DNA of 61,013 nucleotides from Akkermansiaceae bacterium (GCA_015061985.1 SUVN01000015.1:1-61013), one strand, 5' to 3'; numbered from the stretch's first letter, positions 52,901 through 60,775 are shown. Made by a program: numbers and translations. The notes: generated from the letters alone by a model not told the origin.

Positions 52901-53389
52901 CAGATGCGTAATGGCTTCCTCCAGCTTGGCGGGGTCCCCCGGTGTCTTGGCATCACCGGTTCCCTGCAGGTAGCGGCAATGCCCCATCTGGAAGATGCAC
53001 TGCGTCAGGAAAGGAGCGTAGGCCTCCGGCATTCTGTCCTTCAGCATGCCCTTTGCCTTTTCCAGCATGGCCTTATCTTTCCAGCGGGCATTGTCCCGGA
53101 ACTCCTTGTAGGCGTTGTACGCCTCGTCATATCGCTTGGCAGCGCGCAGAATCTCACCCTTCTCATACGCATAGAAAGGCATCAGGTAGGCGAACTGCTT
53201 GGCCATGGCGCTGTTACCGCTGTATCGTTTCAGCACTTGTTCACAGAGCGCCATGGCATCATCGGGCTTGCCCGCAGTCGTCAGCGCTTTCACCTTGGCA
53301 AGCGAGGTCAGCGGATCCTGAGCCTGGCACACCATGGGTGCCGCCAGCGCCATCGCTGCCAACACGGTTGCTATGGAATAATTGTTCAT
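49982..53389 (-). CDS. Large secreted TPR-repeat protein linked to ExbB/ExbD
   Basis: 1135-residue exported protein. The start at 53389 (MNNYSIATVLAAMALA) gives a clear signal peptide ending VCQAQ. The rest is a helical solenoid of tetratricopeptide-type repeats along its length: AGKPDDAMALCEQVLKRYSG, KRYDEAYNAYKEFRD, LFDEAIAVFEEYAKAYPSLS, AAKQKEAAELYTQIANS and GKVKEALQTYMNLYNQNKG. Such solenoids bind other proteins. It follows exbB and two exbD genes in the same direction; a periplasmic scaffold that couples motor movement to an envelope task is a reasonable inference. No enzyme motif is seen. Confidence 0.88.
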   Translation of the reverse strand: MNNYSIATVLAAMALAAPMVCQAQDPLTSLAKVKALTTAGKPDDAMALCEQVLKRYSGNSAMAKQFAYLMPFYAYEKGEILRAAKRYDEAYNAYKEFRDNARWKDKAMLEKAKGMLKDRMPEAYAPFLTQCIFQMGHCRYLQGTGDAKTPGDPAKLEEAITHLEEYLDLLKKNKVSRTERQLKLDGRVCFLLVQSYLLKPQPDFKKAGQYLEMSRKSKGRVPDDLAMAGLGTIVKVATKNPENVAWVHKTIESSPASYRMDPLRAATHAAKFLNYGVVAASAANKNMGSNPEIGVDAVRSANMLFGLVPDVHEVSVNLVDNIKALGKYPGALSDPATGASYSIARQKKTFAVYKDMMSNAQKLEGLAIMYTGNAALNMGSNRLGRAAFQVLADRYPNLSSGAKKGKDGKVEEKDGKPVQNVLTNTIFMQLSQLCYAVGDEEGGAKYEKRVDGGELGEGQSKSLAFNKLRRLLGQQQWAEVIPAAEAVKNEYKDNPSNKFYATAQYSIVAAYYKQQMYDELIPAAKELLSGKILVVGEGKEALNAKEVATYGNQAYYFLIDAYMKKARQDAKLFDEAIAVFEEYAKAYPSLSMEENIMVHHMHYNVADAYMKKAERTADTEAQDKLKDQALAYFKVITDNWKTCDYYAIAELLTASVNIMKEEMAMKQGAIDALERAADAALAMPDGKGKNTAANALYWLASYGKEIKKDGESDEAQAARVKGYVDRFWKDADHEGCNYSLQMVSEMLATVKDKESFTAAVERARTVIGREATYNHSKNQAEPELEKTINAYVKAYVAGVKTYENKDLSLEEKTQHFTNFPGIQPTDKYARAIFRMAQIRAMNEELKGLEDEGAKNKLTNDIQATFREMTREFQPDDLTNFICVQVGDYLVRYVSEFPDPTSKTEEINLATTYFQKVLDRNTDMKGEAQLGKANALAFSKDAAKQKEAAELYTQIANSPSVSVAAPALMGLTKLNLRSGNAAAAVESANKYITINRAKNNDRLDMLMMLGEAYAKSGKVKEALQTYMNLYNQNKGNVTYSAPACQQIMKLFWERNNPASGDRLKGNFKASDRWNAWNTGQQYVTLVKRSNLVEKFTPAERDAFNAVENDLNKYKADAGVQREDKANKDFQSKIKQR

Positions 53390-53510
53390 ATCTAAAATCT
53401 GATTGTGTGATAGAGAAAACTTGTTGAGGAAATCGAACAAAGAAGGGGAGCTTGCGGGCATACTCAGGTGCCCCATCACTCCCCTTGTATTGTTCGGAGT
53501 TCGCGCGGTG

Positions 53511-54002
53511 TTACTCCGAAGCCGTGGTATTCAGGCCTACGGTGTGAATATCTGCCTCCGCCAGGGCGGCCATCACGTCCACGATGCGCTGATGCGGCGT
53601 TGTGGGAGCTCCGTTCACCATAACGATGGGTTCGGTATCCACGGCCACAGCCTGCTCCTTGAGCGTCTTGAGCACCTCCACGAGCTGCGTCAGATTGCGC
53701 TGGCTGCGGTACGCCTCCGTTCCGGGCTGAGCTCCGGCATCATACACATCACCCACCGGCATATCATCATTCCAGGTGATAGAGCCATTGGATGCCACGT
53801 GAATGCGTCCGGGCTCCACGGGAGGCGGAGCGCCGCCGGACGTGGGAGCACCGGGGATATTGACATCGAGTTTCTTTTCACTCACCAGCGAGGTTGCCAC
53901 CAGGAAGTAAATGAGCAAAAGGAAGCAGCAGTCAATCATGGAGGAAATTTCCATCTCAGGCTCACCCTGCTCTTCTACGGGACGACTTTTGTGTCTAGCC
54001 AT
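53511..54002 (-). CDS. ExbD/TolR-family biopolymer transport protein (second copy)
   Basis: 163-residue ExbD-like protein. One transmembrane helix near the N-terminus, EISSMIDCCFLLLIYFLVAT, holds the conserved Asp that carries protons through the motor. A periplasmic domain follows with VVNIPG-like and GRIHVASNGSITW strands. It is 22 bases after the first exbD copy, with 33% or so longer loops (APTSGGAPPPVEPG). Two different ExbD proteins probably form heterodimers in the ExbB pore, as in other PVC and Bacteroidetes operons. Confidence 0.9.
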   Translation of the reverse strand: MARHKSRPVEEQGEPEMEISSMIDCCFLLLIYFLVATSLVSEKKLDVNIPGAPTSGGAPPPVEPGRIHVASNGSITWNDDMPVGDVYDAGAQPGTEAYRSQRNLTQLVEVLKTLKEQAVAVDTEPIVMVNGAPTTPHQRIVDVMAALAEADIHTVGLNTTASE

Positions 54003-54024
54003 ATCAGAATAACTCGTTAAATGA

Positions 54025-54558
54025 TTAGTTACGGGCCGGCAGCGTACCGAACACCATGTTACTTACACCGGCAGCGGCAGCGCAACGAATGGCAGCCGCC
54101 GTACGCTCCCACGGAGCATCCATATCGCCGCGCAGATAGATACGAATTGCTTTCTCATCAAGGTTCTTGCCCTTGTAGAACTCCTTCTGCTTGGAGATAT
54201 AATCCGTCAAAGCCTGTGTTTCATCCATCGAGAAGCCTCGGGAGCCGGAAGCCTCAGAGTTATCGGCCACGCCCCAGACAACGTCAGAACGCTTGTAGGT
54301 CTTCTGGTATTTATCAGCAGCATTGGGCGCCATCTTATCCATATCCGCAAAGATATTGACCACGATACAGCCATTGGCATCCTTCAGCTCAGAGCAGGAA
54401 ACCGCACTGGGCATATTGATGCTGGGATCCTTCGACACCGTCAGCGCCGTGGCGTTCACCACGAAGAAGATGAGCAGAAGGAAACAGCAGTCAATCATGG
54501 GGGACATGTTCGGATTCCCATTGACCTCTTCCACCGGTCTGGATTTTTTCTTACCCAT
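54025..54558 (-). CDS. ExbD/TolR-family biopolymer transport protein (first copy)
   Basis: 177-residue ExbD-like protein. The N-terminal helix is SPMIDCCFLLLIFFVVNATA with the proton-path Asp; the periplasmic part includes IVVNIFADMDKMAPNAADKY and KAIRIYLRGDMDAPWERTAA, the usual C-terminal ExbD strand-helix. It shares the MIDCCFLLLI core with the second copy but diverges outside. It is separated from exbB by 101 bases holding a long hairpin. Confidence 0.92.
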   Translation of the reverse strand: MGKKKSRPVEEVNGNPNMSPMIDCCFLLLIFFVVNATALTVSKDPSINMPSAVSCSELKDANGCIVVNIFADMDKMAPNAADKYQKTYKRSDVVWGVADNSEASGSRGFSMDETQALTDYISKQKEFYKGKNLDEKAIRIYLRGDMDAPWERTAAAIRCAAAAGVSNMVFGTLPARN

Positions 54559-54583
54559 GGTAATGAAAGTTGGTTAGATTATT

Positions 54584-54641
54584 GCCTGCTCACGGATACT
54601 CTGATACGCACAACAGAGACTCGTTATCACAGTGAGCAGGC
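54584..54641 (-). promoter_or_regulatory. Intercistronic hairpin between exbB and exbD
   Basis: Perfect 10-bp outer stem GCCTGCTCAC/GTGAGCAGGC (54584-54593/54632-54641) enclosing 38 bases that contain a second small stem (CTCTG/CAGAG). No T run follows, so it is more likely an RNA-processing or attenuation element than a terminator. Confidence 0.55.
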
Positions 54642-54659
54642 CCGGTCAATATCAGGCTC

Positions 54660-55508
54660 TTAAGCCTGCTCCTCTTCTTCGCCCTCTTCTTCCTCGTATT
54701 CCTCTTCCTCCTCGTCATCATCGCCGGAGAGGCCTTCGGGGATACGGGCAAGCTGAGCCTCTGCATTGATAACATTAATGGAGGTATTGAGCATCTCCTC
54801 AATGGCGTTCACGCAGGTAGCCTCGCGGGACTGAGCAGCCTTCTTCAGGAAGAAGAATGCCGGCAGAGCGATAAGGGAAATAATCAGACCCCAGAAGGTG
54901 GTAAGAAGTGCCACGGAAATGTCACCTGCCAGCTGGGAGGGGTCTGCCTGACCGGCGGATGCCAGCGTGGCGAATGCGCCCACCATACCCTGAATCGTAC
55001 CGAACAGACCGATGGACGGTGCAACGGAACCGGAAAGAGCCAGCATGTCGATGCAGAACATCATCCCCGGACGCTCGTTGTTGGTGAAGTCGGCGATGGC
55101 ATCCTCTACGGCATCCTTGCCCAGATCCTCAGGACGATTGGCATCCACGTTCGGCAGAGCATATGCCACCAGGCGACCCAGATAGGTCGGGCTCTCGGAA
55201 GCGAGCTTGATGGCGGACTGCACACGGCACTCGTTCATGAGAGCAATCAGCTCGTCACGCAGCGGAGCGGGGCAGAACTTGTCCTTCTTGAGATCCAGGA
55301 TGCAATACACGATAAGACAGATGGTGATAGCAAGCAGGACAACGAGCGGAATCATGGTCCAGCCACCGTCAATCACCCACGTATCAAGCATGGTCTTCTG
55401 GGTTGCACCACCGGCAGCGGCTTCCTGAGCGAAAGCAGAACCGGCGAACATTGCCATGGTCACAAGGGACATGGCCCGAACAGCGAAACGAGTAATCGTT
55501 GATTTCAT
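54660..55508 (-). CDS. ExbB/TolQ/MotA-family proton-channel protein
   Basis: 282-residue ExbB-like protein. It starts with an apparent signal sequence (MKSTITRFAVRAMSLVTMAM to AFAQ), then a helix near residues 46-70 (GWTMIPLVVLLAITICLIVY), a cytoplasmic region, and the two pore helices (GSVAPSIGLFGTIQGMVGAF and DISVALLTTFWGLIISLIAL). The C-terminus is a strongly acidic tail (DDDEEEEEYEEEEGEEEE). ExbB pentamers form a proton-driven motor with ExbD. First gene of a five-gene operon that lacks TonB, TolA or an outer-membrane receptor. Confidence 0.93.
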   Translation of the reverse strand: MKSTITRFAVRAMSLVTMAMFAGSAFAQEAAAGGATQKTMLDTWVIDGGWTMIPLVVLLAITICLIVYCILDLKKDKFCPAPLRDELIALMNECRVQSAIKLASESPTYLGRLVAYALPNVDANRPEDLGKDAVEDAIADFTNNERPGMMFCIDMLALSGSVAPSIGLFGTIQGMVGAFATLASAGQADPSQLAGDISVALLTTFWGLIISLIALPAFFFLKKAAQSREATCVNAIEEMLNTSINVINAEAQLARIPEGLSGDDDEEEEEYEEEEGEEEEQA

Positions 55509-55537
55509 AACTACGAGAATGCAGAATTGACGTCCTC

Positions 55538-55566
55538 CATTTAATCAAATTTTTCCGCTTTTGCAA
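55538..55566 (-). promoter_or_regulatory. Candidate promoter of the exbB operon
   Basis: On the minus strand TTGCAA (55566-55561), 17-base spacer, TAAATG (55543-55538). Leader of about 23 bases. The rest of the 55509-55750 gap is AT-rich without further features. Confidence 0.45.
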
Positions 55567-55750
55567 GAAAGATTTACAGTTCAACCGTTTTTTGAGCAAA
55601 AAAAAGCATTCCACCCCGCACCGTCACTCCCCTGACCACACATAATCAGAGTATTTTTCCCGTCCTCTTCTATCACTGCGTTCTCGCACTGAACGACGAG
55701 TTATTCAACTTTTCCTAACATTCCTGCCCGATGTTCCCCGGAAAAAGAAA

Positions 55751-55783
55751 GCGGGCTGCCGGGAGATATCACCGACAGCCCGC
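55751..55783 (-). terminator. Terminator of the small lipoprotein gene
   Basis: 12-bp stem with one mismatch (55751-55762/55772-55783), followed on the minus strand by TTTCTTTTTCC. Confidence 0.85.
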
Positions 55784-55809
55784 AAGGGGAAAATTGTTCA
55801 GGAAAAAGT

Positions 55810-55980
55810 TTACTTACCCTTGACATCCAGAACCTTGACAGGAGCCTGAGGCGTGGTCATATCGATCTGCTGGCAATCCTTGGGGAAGGGACGAAGCTTG
55901 GGCATGGACTGAGTCTGGCAGCAGCAGGAGCTGAAGCCCACGGCGCATCCGACAGCGAGAATGAGAGCGGTAAATTTCAT
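55810..55980 (-). CDS. Small Cys-rich lipoprotein
   Basis: 56-residue protein. The signal peptide MKFTALILAVGCAVGFSSC ends at a lipobox-like FSSC followed by two more Cys (CCC). The mature part is about 38 residues (PKLRPFPKDCQQIDMTTPQ and a C-terminal VKVLDVKGK). No family recognised. It has its own promoter, a leader hairpin and a terminator. The start at 55980 was chosen over 56031 because it begins the signal peptide. Confidence 0.7.
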   Translation of the reverse strand: MKFTALILAVGCAVGFSSCCCQTQSMPKLRPFPKDCQQIDMTTPQAPVKVLDVKGK

Positions 55981-56015
55981 GTTATCAGAATTTTGGTTGG
56001 CTATTTCCGATAGCC

Positions 56016-56044
56016 ATTGAAGCAGATTCAACGGTAAGAGTCAA
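56016..56044 (-). promoter_or_regulatory. Promoter of the small lipoprotein gene
   Basis: On the minus strand TTGACT (56044-56039), 17-base spacer, TTCAAT (56021-56016). A 7-bp hairpin (55999-56005/56011-56017) covers the start region of the leader. Confidence 0.5.
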
Positions 56045-56149
56045 CACCAAACTGACAAAACAAGGCATTTTTCCGCAAAAAAGCGATTTAGTTTCTCTGC
56101 CACCCGCCGCAAACGGGGGTCATTTTTTCCATGCGGAAGAATATAAAAC

Positions 56150-56178
56150 TTGAAAAGGCAGGCAGGTACTGATATAAG
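56150..56178 (+). promoter_or_regulatory. Promoter of the AsmA-like/IF-1-like/U32 operon
   Basis: TTGAAA (56150-56155), 17-base spacer, TATAAG (56173-56178). The ATG at 56191 is 12 bases past the -10 box. Confidence 0.6.
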
Positions 56179-56190
56179 AGCGGGGAACTG

Positions 56191-57807
56191 ATGGGCAGGC
56201 GAAAACAGAGAGGCGTATTCAGCGACAGAGGAGCCGGCAAGGCTCGTCTGATACGCCGTATCGTGTTGATAAGCTGTGGTATTATCGGTCTGGTGCTGAC
56301 GCTCGGTATCATTGCGTGGTACCAGTTGCTGGCCTATCTTCAGGGGGATACGTTCCGCCGGAAAGTGTGCCGCGATCTGCAGGTCGCCACACAGGCAGAA
56401 TCCGTCCACATGCGCGACAATCTGAAAATAGACGGTGATACTGTCGCCCAGAGCGAACTGCATTTCAACGGGCTGGGGAACATTGAATCCATCGGGGCCG
56501 AGCGCATACAAGCACACATCGAACGCGGAGAGCTGCTGAACCGGAAGCTCCACATCCGCAAACTGACCATGGAGGAGGGCAACGTGACGCTGCGATTCGA
56601 AGAAAAGCAGGCACAGCCCCCCGTCCGCGCCATCCCCACCGGGAGCAGCAAACCCGCGCGTAAGAAAAAGAATCGGCAAGCAGCAACGCATAACAGGAAA
56701 ACAGCGGTTTCTGCCTCCGAAAGCAACAGCAGTCTCACGCCGGAAAGCCTGCAACTGGATTTTGCCGAATGCCGGGATGCTAACTTCATCGTGCACCACG
56801 GCAAGAAACGCTTCAGCCTCAGCGGCAGCAACATCACCGCCAAACCCATGAGCAAGGACAAAAGCTGGAGCATTGAGCTGGAAAACGGCCGTCTGCACAC
56901 ACCTTTCTCTCCCCTGCGCGACACGAACATCAAGACCGCCACCCTGCTCTGCCACGACTCCGGCATCGATTTGACGGAATGTCGGCTCATGCTGACACCG
57001 GGCGAGCTTCGCACGCGAGCCCACTATGACAGAGAGACAGAAAACTGGTCCGCCGTGATGCAGCTCAACAAGGCAAGCATCGCGCGTCTGCTCAAGGATG
57101 ACTGGAAGAAAAAGCTGACGGGCGAACTGTTCGGCAAATGTATCCTGCGCGGCGGGGAGGGCGCGCTGCAATCTGCCGAAGGCAACGTCTCGCTGCGCAG
57201 CGGGGTGCTGGAGGGGCTGCCGTTTCTCTCTGAGCTGAGCATCGACAACACGCGCCCCTACCGCCGCATTGAGCTGGAAAAAGCAGACTGCACCATCCTC
57301 TTCCCGTATTCCGCGCCGGAGCGGAATCTTCACCGCGCCTGGCTGCTGGACAACATTGATATCCACGCGCGGGGCAACACCCTCATCATCCGCGGACACG
57401 TCATCATCGCGGAGGGCGGCGCTCTCGGCGGCCAGCTCACCATCGGCATCCCGCAGTCCATCGCAGACCGCCTCCCCCTGCCCGGCAATCGCTTTACGGC
57501 CGCACTTTTCAACGGGCAGGGAGAAGCAGGATACGCCTGGGTAAACATCAACCTGAGCGGCACTCTTGATTCCCCGGAGGAAGACCTCAGCGTGCGTCTC
57601 ACAACGCTGATTTCTCACTCCCTGCCCGGCTCGGTACTGGATTCTGCCGGCAACATGCTCCGGAAGCTCTTCGACGCTGCACAGAAAAACAAAGAACAAG
57701 CAGCACCCGCAGAATCAGGTTTGGAAGAAGCACCCGCCGAAGCAGCTGAAACCATCATCAACACCTCTACCGATATCCTCCACCACGGATTGAAAACCCT
57801 TTTCTGA
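56191..57807 (+). CDS. AsmA-like membrane-anchored protein
   Basis: 538-residue protein with a basic cytoplasmic N-terminus, one transmembrane helix (residues 25-48, IVLISCGIIGLVLTLGIIAW) and a large periplasmic beta-rich part. The C-terminal half (GRLHTPFSPLRDTNIKTATL, ARGNTLIIRGHVIIAEGGAL, GYAWVNINLSGTLDSPEEDL) resembles AsmA/TamB-type bridge proteins that move or control phospholipid or outer-membrane assembly. A basic insert (KPARKKKNRQAATHNRK) splits the N-terminal part. The C-terminus is Ala/Glu-rich. First gene of a three-gene unit with the IF-1-like and U32 genes. Confidence 0.7.
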   Translation: MGRRKQRGVFSDRGAGKARLIRRIVLISCGIIGLVLTLGIIAWYQLLAYLQGDTFRRKVCRDLQVATQAESVHMRDNLKIDGDTVAQSELHFNGLGNIESIGAERIQAHIERGELLNRKLHIRKLTMEEGNVTLRFEEKQAQPPVRAIPTGSSKPARKKKNRQAATHNRKTAVSASESNSSLTPESLQLDFAECRDANFIVHHGKKRFSLSGSNITAKPMSKDKSWSIELENGRLHTPFSPLRDTNIKTATLLCHDSGIDLTECRLMLTPGELRTRAHYDRETENWSAVMQLNKASIARLLKDDWKKKLTGELFGKCILRGGEGALQSAEGNVSLRSGVLEGLPFLSELSIDNTRPYRRIELEKADCTILFPYSAPERNLHRAWLLDNIDIHARGNTLIIRGHVIIAEGGALGGQLTIGIPQSIADRLPLPGNRFTAALFNGQGEAGYAWVNINLSGTLDSPEEDLSVRLTTLISHSLPGSVLDSAGNMLRKLFDAAQKNKEQAAPAESGLEEAPAEAAETIINTSTDILHHGLKTLF

Positions 57808-57814
57808 TATCACC

Positions 57815-58042
57815 ATGAGCACGACTCTCTATCCCTCCCAATTCATTGAGGCCGTCTGCACCATCCGCGAGCGCTTTGCCCCCACGGCCTACCACGCCAC
57901 CCTGCCCAACGGCAAGGAAACCGTGGCCTTTCTGCAGAAGAAGGAAGCCCACCTCGCAGATATCATCAAGCCGGGAGACCGCGTGGCGGTGACCATCTGT
58001 CCGGCAGACCTGGATCGCGCCCGCATCCGCCGTATGGCATAA
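57815..58042 (+). CDS. IF-1-like small OB-fold protein
   Basis: 75-residue protein whose body aligns with translation initiation factor IF-1: FAPTAYHATLPNGKETVAFL corresponds to the IF-1 strand pair around LPNA and ENG, and IKPGDRVAVTICPADLDRAR corresponds to [20 protein letters not shown]. The N-terminus differs from standard infA. It may be a divergent paralogue rather than the main IF-1, as it sits seven bases after an envelope gene and 16 before U32, not beside ribosomal genes. Cytoplasmic RNA binding is the expected activity. Confidence 0.65.
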   Translation: MSTTLYPSQFIEAVCTIRERFAPTAYHATLPNGKETVAFLQKKEAHLADIIKPGDRVAVTICPADLDRARIRRMA

Positions 58043-58058
58043 TCCCCCTTCCCCCGCC

Positions 58059-60515
58059 ATGAACACCTCCACCCGATTACCGGAAGTGCTGGCACCCGCC
58101 GGCAACTGGGAGTGCGTACGCTCCGCCGTTGCCAACGGCGCGGATGCCATCTACTTCGGGCTGGATCAGTTCAACGCACGCATGCGGGCCGACAACTTCA
58201 CCCGCGCCGACCTCCCCGCGCTCGTCCCCTTCCTGCATGCCCACGGGGTTCGCGCCTATGTCACCATGAACGTCCTCATCTTCCCGGCAGAGTTCGCGGA
58301 AGCCACTGCCTATCTGGACGCACTGGATGCCGCCGGGGTGGATGGGGTCATCATTCAGGATGCCGGGCTGGCCGACCTCATTTCCCGCCACCGCAAAAGC
58401 GGCCGCTGGAAGCTGGAGCTGCATATCTCCACGCAGATGACCATCACCTGCCCGGAAGCCGTGCAATGGGTGGACGAACAGTTTGACCCGCAGCAGATAG
58501 TGCTCGCCCGCGAGCTCTCCCTGCGAGAGATAGAAGCCTGTGCCAAAGCCACGACCAAACCCATCGAGGTCTTCTGCCACGGAGCACTCTGCGTGGCCTA
58601 CTCCGGCCAGTGCCTCACCAGCGAAAGCCTGGGGCAGCGCAGCGCAAACCGGGGCGAATGCGCCCAGGCATGCCGCATGCCCTACCGACTGGAGGTGGAC
58701 GGACGCATGCGCCAACTGGGCGAGCGCCGTTATCTGTTTTCCCCGCAGGACCTCTGCGCGCTGGATTTAGTGCCGCAGATGCTTGCCGCAGGTGTGCACA
58801 GCTTCAAGATTGAGGGCCGGCTCAAGAGCCCGGAATACGTGGCCGCCACCACTCGCGCCTACCGCCACGCCATTGATGCAGCGCTGCAGGAGCGCGGCCT
58901 CTCCCCCAAACGCCGCGCGGCTGACCTCTATGCCATGCAGATGGCCTTCTCCCGCGGCTTCTCTGCCGGATGGCTCAACGGGACAGACCACCCCCTGCTC
59001 ACCCACGGGCGTTTCGGCAAAAAACGCGGGGCTCTCGCCGGGCGCATCATCCGCAGCGGCGAAGGCTGGGTAGAGCTGGAGGGCGAGCCGGCCATCCCCG
59101 TTGCCCCGGGCGATGGGTTTGTGATAGATGCCGGGCAGGATAGAAATGAAGAACAGGGCGGGCGCATCTGGCGCGTGCAGGGTACCCGGCTCTATTTCCA
59201 TGGCAAGGGCAGCCGCATCGACTGGCGCAGCGTGCGCCCCGGCAACCTGCTCTGGAAAACCGCTGACCCGGCGCTGGATAAGGCTCTGCGCGCCACCTGG
59301 AGCAACTTTGCCCGCCATGCCGCCAACACAAGCCGGACGCTGCACCTCAGCATCAGCGGTCGCATGGGCAGCCAGCTCACCATCAGCTGCCGGGGTATCA
59401 CCATCGGCAGCGGACAACCGCTGGAACCGGCTGAAAACCGCCCGCTCACCCCGGAAGTGCTCCGCGCCCAGCTCGGGCGACTGGGCGGCACCGGCTACAC
59501 GCTGGGTGACTGTCGGATTGAGCTGGAAGAGGGGCTCATGCTGCCGCTCTCCATCCTGAACCGCATGCGCCGCGAGCTGGTGGAACAACTGGATAGCGCC
59601 CCGGATGCGGTCGAGGAAACACCCCGCCCCGCCCTGCCGCCCGAAAGCACGCACCCTTTCCCGCCCATGCGCCCGGCAGAGGGTTACCACCTCTCCGTCC
59701 TGTGCCGCGAGGCAGAGCAGGCACTCGCCGCTGCCCGCGCCGGTATCCGCCGCGTCTACCTCGACCTCAAAAACCTGCGAGAACTCGCCGTCCTCACCGA
59801 GCAGCTGCGGGCAGAGTGTCCGCAGACGGAGGTCTGGATTGCCACGCTGCGCATCATGAAGCCGCACGAGGGCGGCTATTTCAAGTACATTCTGGCCGCC
59901 GCCCCGGACGGCGTGCTGGTGCGCAACCCGGGAGCCGCCATGTTTTTCCGGCAGAAAGGCATTCCCATGGTGGGTGATTTCTCCCTCAACACCGCCAACC
60001 CGGAGAGCGTAGCACTCTGGCAGCGCTTCGGCATGCAGCTCTGCACCCCGTCCTATGATTTGAACGCCGCGCAGCTGGCAGATTTATTGCTCAGTGGTGC
60101 CGGCCCCGCTTTGGAGCTCACCCTGCACCAGCACATCCCCATGTTCCATACGGAGCACTGCGTCTTCTGCACCTTCCTCTCGCAGGGGCACAGCTTCAAG
60201 GACTGCGGCCAGCCCTGCGACCGACACAGAGTCCGCATCATGGATCGCACCCACGCCATGCACTACCTGCGCAGCGATGAGGGATGCCGCAACACCCTCT
60301 TCAACGGACGCGCCCAGACCGCCGCCCGCTATACCGACGGCATGCGCCGCTGCGGGCTGAATCATTTCCGACTGGAGCTGCTGGAGGAAAACGCCGAGCA
60401 GACCGCACACCTCATCGGTCTGTACCGCCGGCTGCTGGACGGCAGCCTCACCGCAGCCGACCTCATGCAGCGCCTCAACCTCCTGGACCGCATCGGCGTG
60501 GTTGACCAGGCTTGA
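58059..60515 (+). CDS. U32 family peptidase-like protein (RlhA type)
   Basis: 818-residue member of the U32 family, which includes RlhA, the enzyme set hydroxylating 23S rRNA C2501, and UbiU/UbiV. The signature EVFCHGALCVAYSGQCLTSE with SANRGECAQACRMPY supplies the four conserved cysteines that bind an Fe-S cluster. The N-terminal barrel begins EVLAPAGNWECVRSAVANGA. A second, related half starts near residue 560, with a further cysteine set (HCVFCTFLSQGHSFKDCGQPC). Length and domain order fit the long RlhA-like form. It ends a unit with the IF-1-like gene, which supports a ribosome or translation link. Confidence 0.9.
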   Translation: MNTSTRLPEVLAPAGNWECVRSAVANGADAIYFGLDQFNARMRADNFTRADLPALVPFLHAHGVRAYVTMNVLIFPAEFAEATAYLDALDAAGVDGVIIQDAGLADLISRHRKSGRWKLELHISTQMTITCPEAVQWVDEQFDPQQIVLARELSLREIEACAKATTKPIEVFCHGALCVAYSGQCLTSESLGQRSANRGECAQACRMPYRLEVDGRMRQLGERRYLFSPQDLCALDLVPQMLAAGVHSFKIEGRLKSPEYVAATTRAYRHAIDAALQERGLSPKRRAADLYAMQMAFSRGFSAGWLNGTDHPLLTHGRFGKKRGALAGRIIRSGEGWVELEGEPAIPVAPGDGFVIDAGQDRNEEQGGRIWRVQGTRLYFHGKGSRIDWRSVRPGNLLWKTADPALDKALRATWSNFARHAANTSRTLHLSISGRMGSQLTISCRGITIGSGQPLEPAENRPLTPEVLRAQLGRLGGTGYTLGDCRIELEEGLMLPLSILNRMRRELVEQLDSAPDAVEETPRPALPPESTHPFPPMRPAEGYHLSVLCREAEQALAAARAGIRRVYLDLKNLRELAVLTEQLRAECPQTEVWIATLRIMKPHEGGYFKYILAAAPDGVLVRNPGAAMFFRQKGIPMVGDFSLNTANPESVALWQRFGMQLCTPSYDLNAAQLADLLLSGAGPALELTLHQHIPMFHTEHCVFCTFLSQGHSFKDCGQPCDRHRVRIMDRTHAMHYLRSDEGCRNTLFNGRAQTAARYTDGMRRCGLNHFRLELLEENAEQTAHLIGLYRRLLDGSLTAADLMQRLNLLDRIGVVDQA

Positions 60516-60560
60516 CTCGCGCAAAAATTGTTTTTTTCAGAAAAAAATTGTTTTTTGGGC

Positions 60561-60589
60561 TTGACGGCAACAGAAGTTTGAGTTATATT
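60561..60589 (+). promoter_or_regulatory. Strong promoter of the right-edge RNA
   Basis: TTGACG (60561-60566), 17-base spacer, TATATT (60584-60589). Expected start near 60596. Confidence 0.75.
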
Positions 60590-60595
60590 CACCTC

Positions 60596-60775
60596 GTCTA
60601 CGGGACCGGACGTCAAAACAGGTTCCCGGGCTCGAAAGGGTCCGATTCATAGGGTAGTTGGGCACCCCGGGGCTTCGGCTCCGGGGTGACTTCCTTTTCC
60701 GGAGGAAAGCATTTTGCAAAACTGCAATCGTGCAGGGGGCTTCCGACGTACAATTTGTCCGGGAACTCTTTTTTC
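60596..60775 (+). ncRNA. Candidate ~180-nt structured small RNA
   Basis: No gene is seen in this stretch, but it has a strong promoter, a 10-bp closing stem (60622-60631/60757-60766, one G-U pair), and a run of six T at 60769-60774. Inside are a perfect 11-bp hairpin with a cUUCGg loop (60663-60688) and a small hairpin (60722-60735). The 5' part (60603-60608) can also pair with 60621-60627, an alternative to the closing stem. Size and closed-stem layout recall 6S RNA, but the typical sequence features were not found. Identity is open. Confidence 0.55.

Noticed and set aside
60596..60775. Right-edge RNA as a known riboswitch (TPP, cobalamin, FMN, glycine, c-di-GMP)
   Set aside because: None of the core motifs of these classes could be read, and no downstream coding start on the plus strand lies within the window.
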